Shown here in pieces: positions 1 to 6,629 of a stretch of DNA of 31,662 nucleotides. The translations under genes were made by a program, and so were the position numbers. The stretch comes from a virus. The notes beneath the pieces were generated by a model, which searched no databases, was not told the DNA's origin, and worked only from the letters and a program-made list of their open reading frames with translations. How positions within the stretch are numbered: the first letter of the stretch is position 1; every line of letters starts with the position of its first letter. The stretch spans positions 1-31,662 of the IMG/VR virus record IMGVR_UViG_3300042691_010606. One strand, written 5' to 3'.

Positions 1-241
1 GGTCAAGGTCAGCGGTGTCCGTAGCAGAAAACGTGACACGCATCTCGCCTGCTGCCCCGTCCACAATCGTACAAGTACCCGTAATGGCGATAGCAGCAAT
101 GTCGGGGGTGGTACGCATCTGCGAGGCATAGGTGCGGCCCGTAATGTTGATGGGGGTAGAGCCATCGGTGGTGAGGGTCACATCGACAATCTCGGTGTCA
201 CCACGAACGATAGTCAAGTCTTGTTTAGCGGGAGCAGCCAT
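1..241 (-). CDS. BppU-like baseplate/tail protein, N-terminal part (cut by window edge)
   Basis: The frame is open from an ATG at 241 to the window start, giving 80 residues that begin MAAPAKQDLTIVRGDT. The alternating beta pattern (D-L-T-I-V-R-G-D-T, then V-T-L-T, then I-T-G-R-T-Y, then M-R-V-T-F-S-A) resembles the N-terminal Ig-like domain of BppU-type baseplate or tail-attachment proteins. That resemblance is from memory, not from a search. The gene lies 12 bp after the preceding small gene and is the last one visible in the virion operon, a fitting place for tail or baseplate functions. The C-terminus is missing. Another beta-sandwich virion protein is possible. Confidence 0.6.
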   Translation of the reverse strand, partial: MAAPAKQDLTIVRGDTEIVDVTLTTDGSTPINITGRTYASQMRTTPDIAAIAITGTCTIVDGAAGEMRVTFSATDTADLD

Positions 242-253
242 ATCTCTAGTACC

Positions 254-505
254 TTACCACTTTACTTTGTCAGCCCAGTAAGCCGCTGACATCTTGCCCT
301 TGGCGATGTTCTTGGCATGGCGAGCCTTAAACGCACGGTTGCGGGCAGACCCGTCAGGAGAACCTGACACCCCCTGCTGACCGAACCGAATCAACTTCAC
401 CTTGCTGCCCTCCTTGGCTAAGACAGCATGGGATTTGTTAGCGTTCGGTGTCCGTTTCGGTTTGTTGTAACCGGCAAACTTTTCGCCACGATACTCGATA
501 GTCAT
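254..505 (-). CDS. Small basic conserved phage protein, unknown function
   Basis: This 83-aa protein begins MTIEYRGEKFAGYNKPKRTP. The ATG at 505 is chosen because it overlaps the glycosyltransferase stop (ATGA), the coupling used throughout this operon. The frame is open further upstream, but only by running antiphase inside the glycosyltransferase. It is rich in Lys and Arg, with a middle block KEGSKVKLIRFGQQG and a C-terminal SFKARH-type stretch (FKARHAKNIAKGKMSAAYW). I recall similar short proteins in cyanophages and other environmental phages, where they are listed as hypothetical. The charge suggests nucleic-acid binding, but no catalytic motif is visible. Confidence 0.8.
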   Translation of the reverse strand: MTIEYRGEKFAGYNKPKRTPNANKSHAVLAKEGSKVKLIRFGQQGVSGSPDGSARNRAFKARHAKNIAKGKMSAAYWADKVKW

Positions 506-1596
506 AACGCCAATGTTACAACACCGGCATCGAACAGGACTTGGTAAGCCCCATCCGTGACCTCGAAAATGTCGCCTTTTTTCTGGCGGTATCTGTGGTT
601 CCCGATGTCTGCTGTCACGGGCTTGATGGCCTGGACCATGATCCCGACAGACAACTCCCGCCATTTGTCGGTCTTAAGTAAGGTCCCGACAGGCAGGGCA
701 TCAACCAGTTGCTGAGCGGCGATATCCCAAGTAAATCGTTTGCACTCTGCAACATTCTTGGTTGCCTGCTTCTTCTTCTTCGACCAGTTCTCGTAGTGGT
801 CAAGCATCTGCTCAGCCAAAGCGTTCACGTTTGGTTCGTCCCACCTGCCACCGTAGGGGCTTTCAGAGGTGCCACAGGGGACGGTGCCGGTAGCCAGATC
901 ACAGAACTCTAGGTGGCCGCTCGTCAGAGACATGATCGTGGGGATGCCCATAGCAATCGTTTGCATTGGCATCAGGCCCCAGCCCTCGCCCCTGGATGCT
1001 GCTACAAAACAATCGGCTTCAGCGAACCATTTGATTTGTTGCGGGTCGGTCATCCATTGCCGATCAAAGTAGACGTTTGGTCCAAAATCTTTTTTGGGTA
1101 CGTCACGGGCAGGTGGCGGGATTTTGATACGGAGGTCAGCGTCAGGCAACCCAAGTTTGTTGAACGCCGCTACCGTGATGTCTACACCTTTGCGGGTCCA
1201 TGACGAACCGCCTGTCCTGAACTGGAAACGGTCAAGGCGAGGAACATCGGTAGGTTTGAACAAGTCAAGGTCAATGCCTTCTTGGACCTTGGAAACATTC
1301 TTGTGGTATCTAGAAAAAAGTTCTACATTGTGGTCGCAGGGGACAATGATCTGGTCATACAGGGGTAGGTACATTTCTATTTCTGATGGCAGTTTGTCTG
1401 TCTCAAACATGGTGAAACAAACCCTGTGTTGCCCCTCGAAGTACCCTTTGTTGTATTGGGGTTGGCCCATGTAAACATTGACAGATGCTTTCTTGTCAAG
1501 TTTCACGCCCTTGGGCAGATGGTTCAAGAACCCTGTGACTTGCCGACCGTAGCCGTACTTCGGATCGTCGAACCCGTGCCAATACTGGTAGTTCAT
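502..1596 (-). CDS. GT4-type glycosyltransferase with an extra C-terminal SH3-like domain
   Basis: This 364-aa protein has a GT-B retaining glycosyltransferase C-lobe. The segment SSWTRKGVDITVAAF (about 131-145) opens the nucleotide-sugar half. Residues 201-221 hold the signature SRGEGWGLMPMQTIAMGIPT, whose Glu and Gly contact the donor phosphate in GT4 enzymes. The N-terminal lobe is short. Residues about 312-364 (VGIMVQAIKPVTADIG through FDAGVVTLAL) form a separate small beta-barrel-like module of the kind seen in phage head or tail proteins, which could tether the enzyme to the virion. It starts with a TAATG overlap and sits between capsid and tail genes, so glycosylation of virion proteins is the likely job (inference). 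Donor and acceptor are not predictable. Confidence 0.87.
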   Translation of the reverse strand: MNYQYWHGFDDPKYGYGRQVTGFLNHLPKGVKLDKKASVNVYMGQPQYNKGYFEGQHRVCFTMFETDKLPSEIEMYLPLYDQIIVPCDHNVELFSRYHKNVSKVQEGIDLDLFKPTDVPRLDRFQFRTGGSSWTRKGVDITVAAFNKLGLPDADLRIKIPPPARDVPKKDFGPNVYFDRQWMTDPQQIKWFAEADCFVAASRGEGWGLMPMQTIAMGIPTIMSLTSGHLEFCDLATGTVPCGTSESPYGGRWDEPNVNALAEQMLDHYENWSKKKKQATKNVAECKRFTWDIAAQQLVDALPVGTLLKTDKWRELSVGIMVQAIKPVTADIGNHRYRQKKGDIFEVTDGAYQVLFDAGVVTLAL

Positions 1597-1877
1597 TAGC
1601 CTTCGGTAGCGAGTGCCGCAGCGCCCTCAACCTGCCATTTGTGTTCGGCGTGTTTCTCAATGAACGCTGCATTGTCCACAGATCGTGGCTGTAACCCCTG
1701 TTTCCTTAACCGCTTGTAGGCGGGCATATCTTCATTCCACCGTTTCTCACGGGCGTTCGTCTCACCGACAGCCTGCCCCCGTGTGGTGGTGGTGTTCATG
1801 CCCATACGGACACCGGCAACTTTGCACCCGAAGCAGCCGTCAACGTCAAGGCTGGGATGCACTTCTGCGTGTTTCAT
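1596..1877 (-). CDS. Small protein with an N-terminal CxxC zinc-knuckle, unknown function
   Basis: This 93-aa protein begins MKHAEVHPSLDVDGCFGCK. Cys15 and Cys18, with His3 and His7 nearby, could hold a metal ion. The rest is polar and probably helical (REKRWNEDMPAYKRLRKQG). An AGGGG Shine-Dalgarno lies about 9 bases before the ATG, and the stop TAA overlaps the glycosyltransferase start by one base. I recall similar CFGCK proteins in actinophage head regions, listed as hypothetical. Its place just after the capsid group suggests a head-associated or assembly role, which is inference. Confidence 0.8.
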   Translation of the reverse strand: MKHAEVHPSLDVDGCFGCKVAGVRMGMNTTTTRGQAVGETNAREKRWNEDMPAYKRLRKQGLQPRSVDNAAFIEKHAEHKWQVEGAAALATEG

Positions 1878-1904
1878 GTTGTCAAACCCCTACGTTCCTG
1901 CGTG

Positions 1905-2159
1905 TCACTCAATGTAGTCGCCGTACCCTGCGGCGATCAGGTCTGCTTCTTCTTGCGCTGTGAGTGGATGCACATGACCACCGTGGTAGGTGTGGGCGAT
2001 TGTTTCGGGGTCGCCTGGTTCGTTCTCCTGAAATGAACCGTCAATCATTTTGAATACATTGCGTCCCCGAGGCCCAGGTTTCAGATAAGCAAAGATGCCT
2101 GTCTCGCCTGGGGCGTTCCAGTTCACATCGAAATCAACAGGTGGAATAAACACAGCCAT
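1905..2159 (-). CDS. Small acidic head-region protein, unknown function
   Basis: This 84-aa protein begins MAVFIPPVDFDVNWNAPGE and ends LIAAGYGDYIE. It has no Cys cluster, signal peptide or membrane segment. It is the first gene after the two capsid terminators, and its ATG has no Shine-Dalgarno. Instead, an extended -10 box (TGTTATCAT) lies 6 bases before the ATG, so the messenger may start at the A of the ATG (leaderless). Position suggests a head-tail completion or accessory role; no family is recognised. Confidence 0.78.
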   Translation of the reverse strand: MAVFIPPVDFDVNWNAPGETGIFAYLKPGPRGRNVFKMIDGSFQENEPGDPETIAHTYHGGHVHPLTAQEEADLIAAGYGDYIE

Positions 2160-2165
2160 ATGTGC

Positions 2166-2174
2166 ATGATAACA
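2166..2174 (-). promoter_or_regulatory. Extended -10 promoter for a probably leaderless transcript
   Basis: On the minus strand, TG-T-TATCAT matches the extended -10 (TGnTATAAT, one mismatch). Six bases separate the box from the ATG at 2159, the spacing expected if transcription starts on the start codon. No convincing -35 is seen. The box abuts the T-tract of the terminator just upstream, so termination and re-initiation would be back to back. Confidence 0.42.
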
Positions 2175-2203
2175 AAAACCCCCTACCCGTTAGAGCAGAG
2201 GGT
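2174..2203 (-). terminator. Second of two tandem terminators after the capsid gene
   Basis: The minus-strand RNA can form a stem of about 10 pairs (2178-2187 with 2194-2203), including three G-U pairs, followed by five U at 2178-2174. It lies 49 bases beyond the first terminator and just before the 84-aa gene. Confidence 0.6.
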
Positions 2204-2251
2204 CTTTGTAACCAGTTGAGCCGTAGTTCTCCAACAACGCCCGATGGCACC

Positions 2252-2290
2252 ATAAAGCAAAAGCCCCCTCCGACGCAAATCGGAGAGGGC
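2252..2290 (-). terminator. Rho-independent terminator after the capsid gene
   Basis: An 11-bp stem with one mismatch (2263-2273 with 2280-2290, GCCCTCTCCGA against TCGGAGGGGGC on the minus strand) closes a 6-base loop and is followed by TTTTGCTTT. It lies 24 bases after the capsid stop, as expected for a terminator that makes the capsid message the most abundant in the operon. Confidence 0.85.
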
Positions 2291-2313
2291 CATGCTTCCT
2301 TGTCGGTAGGAGA

Positions 2314-3297
2314 CTACGAGGCGTTCGTACCAATGCTGGACGAGGACTCGATGCGACGGAGGGCTTCCTGACGGAACACGCCGTAGCCGACGAAGTGCTT
2401 CCAACCAATCGGACGGAAACGCTGCAAGATGTCGGTCACCGCACCGTAGACGATGGTCGGCTGTGCGCCGTACTCGCCACCAAGGGAGATGCCCTTGGCG
2501 AGAGCCTGACGACCCATGATGAGGGTACCGTAGACATCGATGTTGCCGGTCGAGCCAGAGCCGTTGGAGGCGTTGGCGAACAACGGAGCACGGGGCGACG
2601 AGATGAAGCGAACTCCATCGATCTGTCCGATTTCACCGTTGATGAGCGGGGTGGCGTTGGTGTACTTGTATGCGTCACGCCAACCGGCTGCGTCAGTCAC
2701 CGACATGAGGTCGAACTGAACGTCAGGGTGGATGAAGCCGATGTAGGTTCCGTTGACGGTCGGGACGTTTGCGCCACGCAACTGTGCGACAGCCTTACGG
2801 ATGTCGGAGATGGTGAGCGTGTCTTCAACCTGGACTTCGTTACGGGCTGTCGGGTCGGTGGTACCGCCCGTTGCGTACAGCACGTTCGAGCCAGCCTGAA
2901 GGACGTTACGGCAAACCGTGTCGATGGAGATACCGGCGTTGTAACCAACGAGGTTGGCGGCAACCGGATCAACAGGGAGGAACGAGGTGGCACGAACCTT
3001 GGCGGTCGTCACCGATGCGTTGCCGTACTCTTCGAGGGTGATCGGCACCTGCGAGTCGCTCATTGCGACAGGGGTAACATCTTCACCTTCGCCAAGCGGC
3101 GTGGTAGCGGGCGACAGGTCTGCGAAGCGGGTGAAGGTCACCGTTGCGCCAGGGTTGGTGGCGTTGGTTGCCTGCACATCTGCAAACTGGTCGTAGTAGA
3201 GTTCGGGACGAAGGGCGAAGTACGCCAACTTCTCGAACGCTGTCTGGTCAACCGAAAGGCTGCTGGTCTTGGTCATTCCTGAGTAAAAATCAGCCAT
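2314..3297 (-). CDS. Major capsid protein, N4-gp56 type (HK97 fold)
   Basis: This 327-aa protein assembles the icosahedral head. The run YFALRPELYYDQFADVQ, then TVTFTRFADLSPATTPLGEG (about 54-73), then ITLEEYGNASVTTAK, then NAGISIDTVCRNVL follows the order seen in N4-gp56-family capsid proteins: N-arm, the ATTPL-G-EG beta segment, E-loop and spine helix. The later part (GTYIGFIHPDVQFDLM, GVRFISSPRAPLF) fits the A and P domains. An AAGGAG lies about 10 bases before the ATG. Scaffold is immediately upstream and two terminators lie downstream, both usual for a capsid gene. The length is normal for the family. Confidence 0.93.
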   Translation of the reverse strand: MADFYSGMTKTSSLSVDQTAFEKLAYFALRPELYYDQFADVQATNATNPGATVTFTRFADLSPATTPLGEGEDVTPVAMSDSQVPITLEEYGNASVTTAKVRATSFLPVDPVAANLVGYNAGISIDTVCRNVLQAGSNVLYATGGTTDPTARNEVQVEDTLTISDIRKAVAQLRGANVPTVNGTYIGFIHPDVQFDLMSVTDAAGWRDAYKYTNATPLINGEIGQIDGVRFISSPRAPLFANASNGSGSTGNIDVYGTLIMGRQALAKGISLGGEYGAQPTIVYGAVTDILQRFRPIGWKHFVGYGVFRQEALRRIESSSSIGTNAS

Positions 3298-3310
3298 TTT
3301 TGGCTACTCC

Positions 3311-3763
3311 TTAACTTTGAGAGAGGTCGATTCCTTGTGCTTGTGCCTCGGCAAAGATTTCAAAGAGTTCAGACTCAGAGTTAGCATCGCTGATTCGTTT
3401 CATCCACGAAGGCCCTGCCGGTGATGCTTCCGCTCCAGCAGCAATCTTGTTCGATTCCTGCCAGCCGGACTTATCGGTGTCTTGGACCTGGGGTGTGGGT
3501 GCAACCAACTGCGCTTCTTCTGCGGCCAACCGGATTGCTTCAGGAGTAAGTTCGCCGTCATAGCCTTTAACGAAATACTTTGACATTGGTGAGGTCAGGT
3601 CGATGCCTGCCTTCACAAACGCCAGTTCTTTCTGGGCTGCTTGGGCTTCCGCTACTTGCTTACGCAAGTCTCGGGTTTCCTTCTCCAACTGCTTCATCCT
3701 TGCCCTGACGGGGTTGGATTCCTGCTGGTCGTCGTCTTCGTAGAACTCGTCGTACTCTGACAT
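3311..3763 (-). CDS. Capsid assembly scaffold protein
   Basis: This 150-aa protein begins MSEYDEFYEDDDQQ. The ATG at 3763 is preferred over an in-frame ATG at 3847 because a GGAGAG Shine-Dalgarno sits 8 bases before it. An acidic N-terminus is followed by a coiled coil (about 22-50, RMKQLEKETRDLRKQVAEAQ), a low-complexity middle, and a helical C-terminus (SESELFEIFAEAQAQGIDL) that would contact the capsid. Small size, acidic head, coiled coil and a position 13 bp before the capsid gene all match phage scaffolds. No protease domain is present. Confidence 0.87.
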   Translation of the reverse strand: MSEYDEFYEDDDQQESNPVRARMKQLEKETRDLRKQVAEAQAAQKELAFVKAGIDLTSPMSKYFVKGYDGELTPEAIRLAAEEAQLVAPTPQVQDTDKSGWQESNKIAAGAEASPAGPSWMKRISDANSESELFEIFAEAQAQGIDLSQS

Positions 3764-3893
3764 ATGGCACTCTCCGTTTCTGCCCACACCCAAGCGGAGG
3801 ACTCGGGTGGCTGCGTAGGTTTGGTTACACCCCGATTTGTACGCCACGGTTACGGGGGCTACCCGTGGGTTCTGGCCATCGGCCTCGAATAAA

Positions 3894-3922
3894 AGTTTAG
3901 ACTATTAGTTCTGGCTTTGCAA
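3894..3922 (-). promoter_or_regulatory. Candidate promoter for scaffold and capsid
   Basis: The 162-bp gap 3764-3925 holds no gene. On the minus strand it carries TTGCAA (3917-3922), a 17-base spacer and TAAACT (3894-3899), four of six matches in each box. An internal promoter here would raise scaffold and capsid output over the upstream ejection proteins, in keeping with the terminators behind the capsid gene. The gap also has a short hairpin (ACGGG-TAGCC-CCCGT). No tRNA was found in it. Confidence 0.38.
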
Positions 3923-3925
3923 CGA

Positions 3926-4795
3926 TTATTGTGCTGCTGACCTAAGTCCTGATACGCCGGTCTGTCCTGCGGCGATGTTGCCTCCTGCTTCGAACTCTGC
4001 TTGGCGGCGGCGGCGGCGTGTTGCGACTCGTTGGGCTGCTGCTGCTGAGGTCCCGAAGGCGGCTGCGATTTGTTCTTCTTGGCCGATTGCTTCTTCGCCT
4101 GCCATGAGTGGCTGGAATAGTCCTTGTTGTTCTGCGAGTGCGCTGAAGCCTTGCTGTGCTGCTTGTTGAGTAACGCCTTGGTTGACCAGTTCTTCTGCTT
4201 GGCCAAGGTTGAGGCGCATACCTGCCTGGGTGCTGGCTTGTGCAGCGATCTGGGCGGCAGTCATCTGGCGGCTAAACAACTGTGCGTCTTTCTTTCTTCC
4301 AATAACATCTGTGGCTTTAGTGGGGTCTAGGAAGTAAGCAGCAAGGTCAGAATCCGTAATGTTGTACAACTCTTTAAGTTGTTGTTTTGTTGCGGCGTTA
4401 GCCTGTTGCGAGGCACGGTAACCCTGGACGATACGCCCTTCAAGTTCAATACGGGAAACATCTTCTCCGATAAACTTGGCGAGGTCAGCCTGCTGGTCAT
4501 AGAACCCAAGCGGTAGGCCGGTGGCTCGTAGGGTGTCGATGTATTCTTTTTCTGCTCTGATGTATTCAAGCGGTGTTAGGGCTTTTAGCCCATTGCGTTC
4601 CCGAACTGCGTTACCAGAAAATCTAGTGTTGTACGCTTCCATTGTTGCCGGATTATTTTTGATGAGCCGCCCAATGGTATCTGCGTCTGTCACATCAATG
4701 TTTTGGTCTGGGACGATTGTTCCTTCAAGGTAACTGTAGAGGAACCCAAGTCCAAGTTTATCCAGGGTTGCTTGAAGGTCTGCTGATGTCGCCAT
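3926..4795 (-). CDS. Ejection-type virion protein (289 aa)
   Basis: This protein begins MATSADLQATLDKLGLGFLY. It is helical and Ala/Gln-rich. The stretch GLPLGFYDQQADLAKFIGEDVS and the later DSDLAAYFLDPTKA form a pattern I recall from hypothetical virion proteins of actinophages, lying between portal and capsid. The C-terminal third (TRRRRRQAEFEAGGNIAAGQ) is basic. It is the last of three coupled genes after the giant protein, and its ATG overlaps the preceding stop. By gene order, these proteins probably sit inside the head or neck and leave with the DNA, like the ejection proteins of P22 or T7; sequence alone does not prove that. Confidence 0.75.
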   Translation of the reverse strand: MATSADLQATLDKLGLGFLYSYLEGTIVPDQNIDVTDADTIGRLIKNNPATMEAYNTRFSGNAVRERNGLKALTPLEYIRAEKEYIDTLRATGLPLGFYDQQADLAKFIGEDVSRIELEGRIVQGYRASQQANAATKQQLKELYNITDSDLAAYFLDPTKATDVIGRKKDAQLFSRQMTAAQIAAQASTQAGMRLNLGQAEELVNQGVTQQAAQQGFSALAEQQGLFQPLMAGEEAIGQEEQIAAAFGTSAAAAQRVATRRRRRQAEFEAGGNIAAGQTGVSGLRSAAQ

Positions 4796-5760
4796 TATCG
4801 GACCTTACCAAAAATGGTTTCTACGGTCTTAATCAAATTGTCATATTTGCTAGATGCTTCAGAGGTGTTCTTCCATTCAGGCAGAGTACGCAAATACTGG
4901 TTCCACTCAGTAGAGTTCATCAATCTACTTTCATTGGTTTTGGGGTCTTGGTAAGTCAACAAGCGGGCAAACTTCGGGTTGCTGTAATCAATCCGTGAAG
5001 GGTCAGTCCCTAGAACAGAAGCAGCAATCTGGGTATAACTGCTAACGGAAGACTCCAAATCTCCAGCGTCCAACTGGGCTGCAACAGATGGGTACAAAGA
5101 TTTTGCTTGGTTCCTGAACTGGTCCAAAGTCTGTTGGACACTAAGTTGGCCCGTCATCAAGCCCTGCACATATCCTTCGACCTGCTGGGGAGTGAGACTC
5201 AACCCATATTTGCGGGCGGTCGTCTTGATCGAAGCAGCATCTTTGCCCATTTGCAAACCTGTTGGCGTGGCTGGGGCTGGTGTGCCAGAGATAGGGGTGG
5301 CTTCGGCCCGCTGCTTTCCTACTACGGCTGACGAGATCGTTTGAGAAATCTTTTCTTCACCCCATGCACCCTTCAACGAATCTGCCGCAATCTGTTTTAC
5401 GGTAGGGTCATCGAGTTCAAACCCAGAATCTTTTGCCATCTGCAAAACAGCAGATTCACGATCAGCGATACGCCCAAGATACGTTTCATTCTTGGTCGAA
5501 GTACCACGGATGTACTCATACTCTCCAGCCTGCAAACCATTTGCCCACGCAGAGTTCAGAATAAGATTTGTAATATCCCCAACCGGTTGATCTTGAACAT
5601 ACCCACGCCTAATAATCTCAGCAACTTCAGGGTTCGATTCATAGATATCTACAAGCCAGCCATATTTGCGACGGATAAATGGCAACCATTTGTCTGACCC
5701 GACAAACTCTCGCCGCCCAGTTTTAGTTGTCGTATCCGGTTTTTTCTTACTTGCCGCCAT
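4795..5760 (-). CDS. Ejection-type virion protein (321 aa)
   Basis: This protein begins MAASKKKPDTTTKTGRREFV. A basic N-terminus leads to WLPFIRRKYGWLVDIYESNPEVAEIIRRGYVQDQPVG, an arrangement I recall from structural proteins encoded between portal and capsid in actinophages. The C-terminus (RLLTYQDPKTNESRLMNSTE, then EWNQYLRTLPEWKNT) also fits that group. There is no membrane segment. It overlaps both neighbours at start and stop, so the three proteins are made in fixed proportion. A role as DNA-delivery or internal head protein is inference. Confidence 0.77.
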   Translation of the reverse strand: MAASKKKPDTTTKTGRREFVGSDKWLPFIRRKYGWLVDIYESNPEVAEIIRRGYVQDQPVGDITNLILNSAWANGLQAGEYEYIRGTSTKNETYLGRIADRESAVLQMAKDSGFELDDPTVKQIAADSLKGAWGEEKISQTISSAVVGKQRAEATPISGTPAPATPTGLQMGKDAASIKTTARKYGLSLTPQQVEGYVQGLMTGQLSVQQTLDQFRNQAKSLYPSVAAQLDAGDLESSVSSYTQIAASVLGTDPSRIDYSNPKFARLLTYQDPKTNESRLMNSTEWNQYLRTLPEWKNTSEASSKYDNLIKTVETIFGKVR

Positions 5761-6629
5761 TATTGTTTCCCACCTAACGCTTGGTCAACCGCAGAAAAAA
5801 GGGTATCTAATTTTCGCACATTGACTTCTTCACCGAAATCCTTAGCAATATTAGATTCTACAAAGGTTTGTGCGGAAGGCATTTCGGTAACCACCCCGCC
5901 CTGTTGAAACTGCTTTTGGGCTGAAAGTTCTTCTGCTTGGAACAAACTAACAAGCCGGTTCACATCCGCATCATCCAGACTGCGGCCAATTGCATTTTGG
6001 GCTACGGAACGTATGACGGCTTTGATGTCCGAAGGGTTACTCAACTTGTATCTTTGGACAGAACTCCCACCAATTTTAACTCTCTGCTGCTGCAAAAGAT
6101 TCAATGCTTGTTCGTCAGTAATGCCTTCACGGTTAGCGACAGCAAGGACAGTCCCGTAGGCGTTGCGTGTAGCGTTGTCAACCACCCCAAGGGTAAAAGT
6201 ATCTCCGAGGATTCCCGCTGCGTTCAACCGGCTTTGCCATGCAGCGACACCTCCACGGGACAAACCGGACAACGCATCGAGGTCTTGCACAAAATATCGA
6301 GGTTCAATCGATGGGGCGACAGGAATGTATGCGTCACCCGAAAGTCCAGGTGGGATAAGCCCCATCTTTTGTTGGGGACTGGGTGCTTTAAACCCTTCAT
6401 AGGTGACTTTACCTGTTTGGGTATCTGTAACTTTTCTTCCTTCGACACCGATGGCTTCGCTGTAACGCACATCGCCTTCCGGCGATACGTTGGAGGGCGG
6501 GGCAAAACCACCGGATGTTGGACCCGTACCAAGACCTTCATCGAATACGTCCGAACCGGCAGGGACAGTTGTCGGTGTCGGATCAACAGGTGTTTCTGCT
6601 GTCATTGGGGGGCGTTTACGGGCGGCCAT
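5760..6629 (-). CDS. Virion protein with a peptidoglycan-binding-like segment (289 aa)
   Basis: This protein begins MAARKRPPMTAETPVDPTPT. The first 100 residues are Pro/Gly/Thr-rich and look disordered. About residues 118-165 read LSGLSRGGVAAWQSRLNAAG, then a Gly and a D-N-A-T-R-N-A-Y-G pattern. This resembles the PG_binding_1 fold (V-x2-W/L-Q-x2-L, then G-x2-D-x2-T-x2-A). The C-terminal half is helical. It overlaps the giant protein's end by 14 bp. A virion protein that binds cell wall during DNA entry is a reasonable reading, but the match is weak and unconfirmed. Confidence 0.72.
   Translation of the reverse strand: MAARKRPPMTAETPVDPTPTTVPAGSDVFDEGLGTGPTSGGFAPPSNVSPEGDVRYSEAIGVEGRKVTDTQTGKVTYEGFKAPSPQQKMGLIPPGLSGDAYIPVAPSIEPRYFVQDLDALSGLSRGGVAAWQSRLNAAGILGDTFTLGVVDNATRNAYGTVLAVANREGITDEQALNLLQQQRVKIGGSSVQRYKLSNPSDIKAVIRSVAQNAIGRSLDDADVNRLVSLFQAEELSAQKQFQQGGVVTEMPSAQTFVESNIAKDFGEEVNVRKLDTLFSAVDQALGGKQ

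Noticed and set aside
2395-3282. 295-aa open frame on the plus strand opposite the capsid gene
   Set aside because: It is exactly antisense to the capsid gene, has no leader or motif, and reflects codon bias of the true gene.
3764-3925. Possible tRNA in the gap before scaffold
   Set aside because: No acceptor stem, T-loop or CCA could be matched in either strand; only a small hairpin and a promoter-like pair were found.
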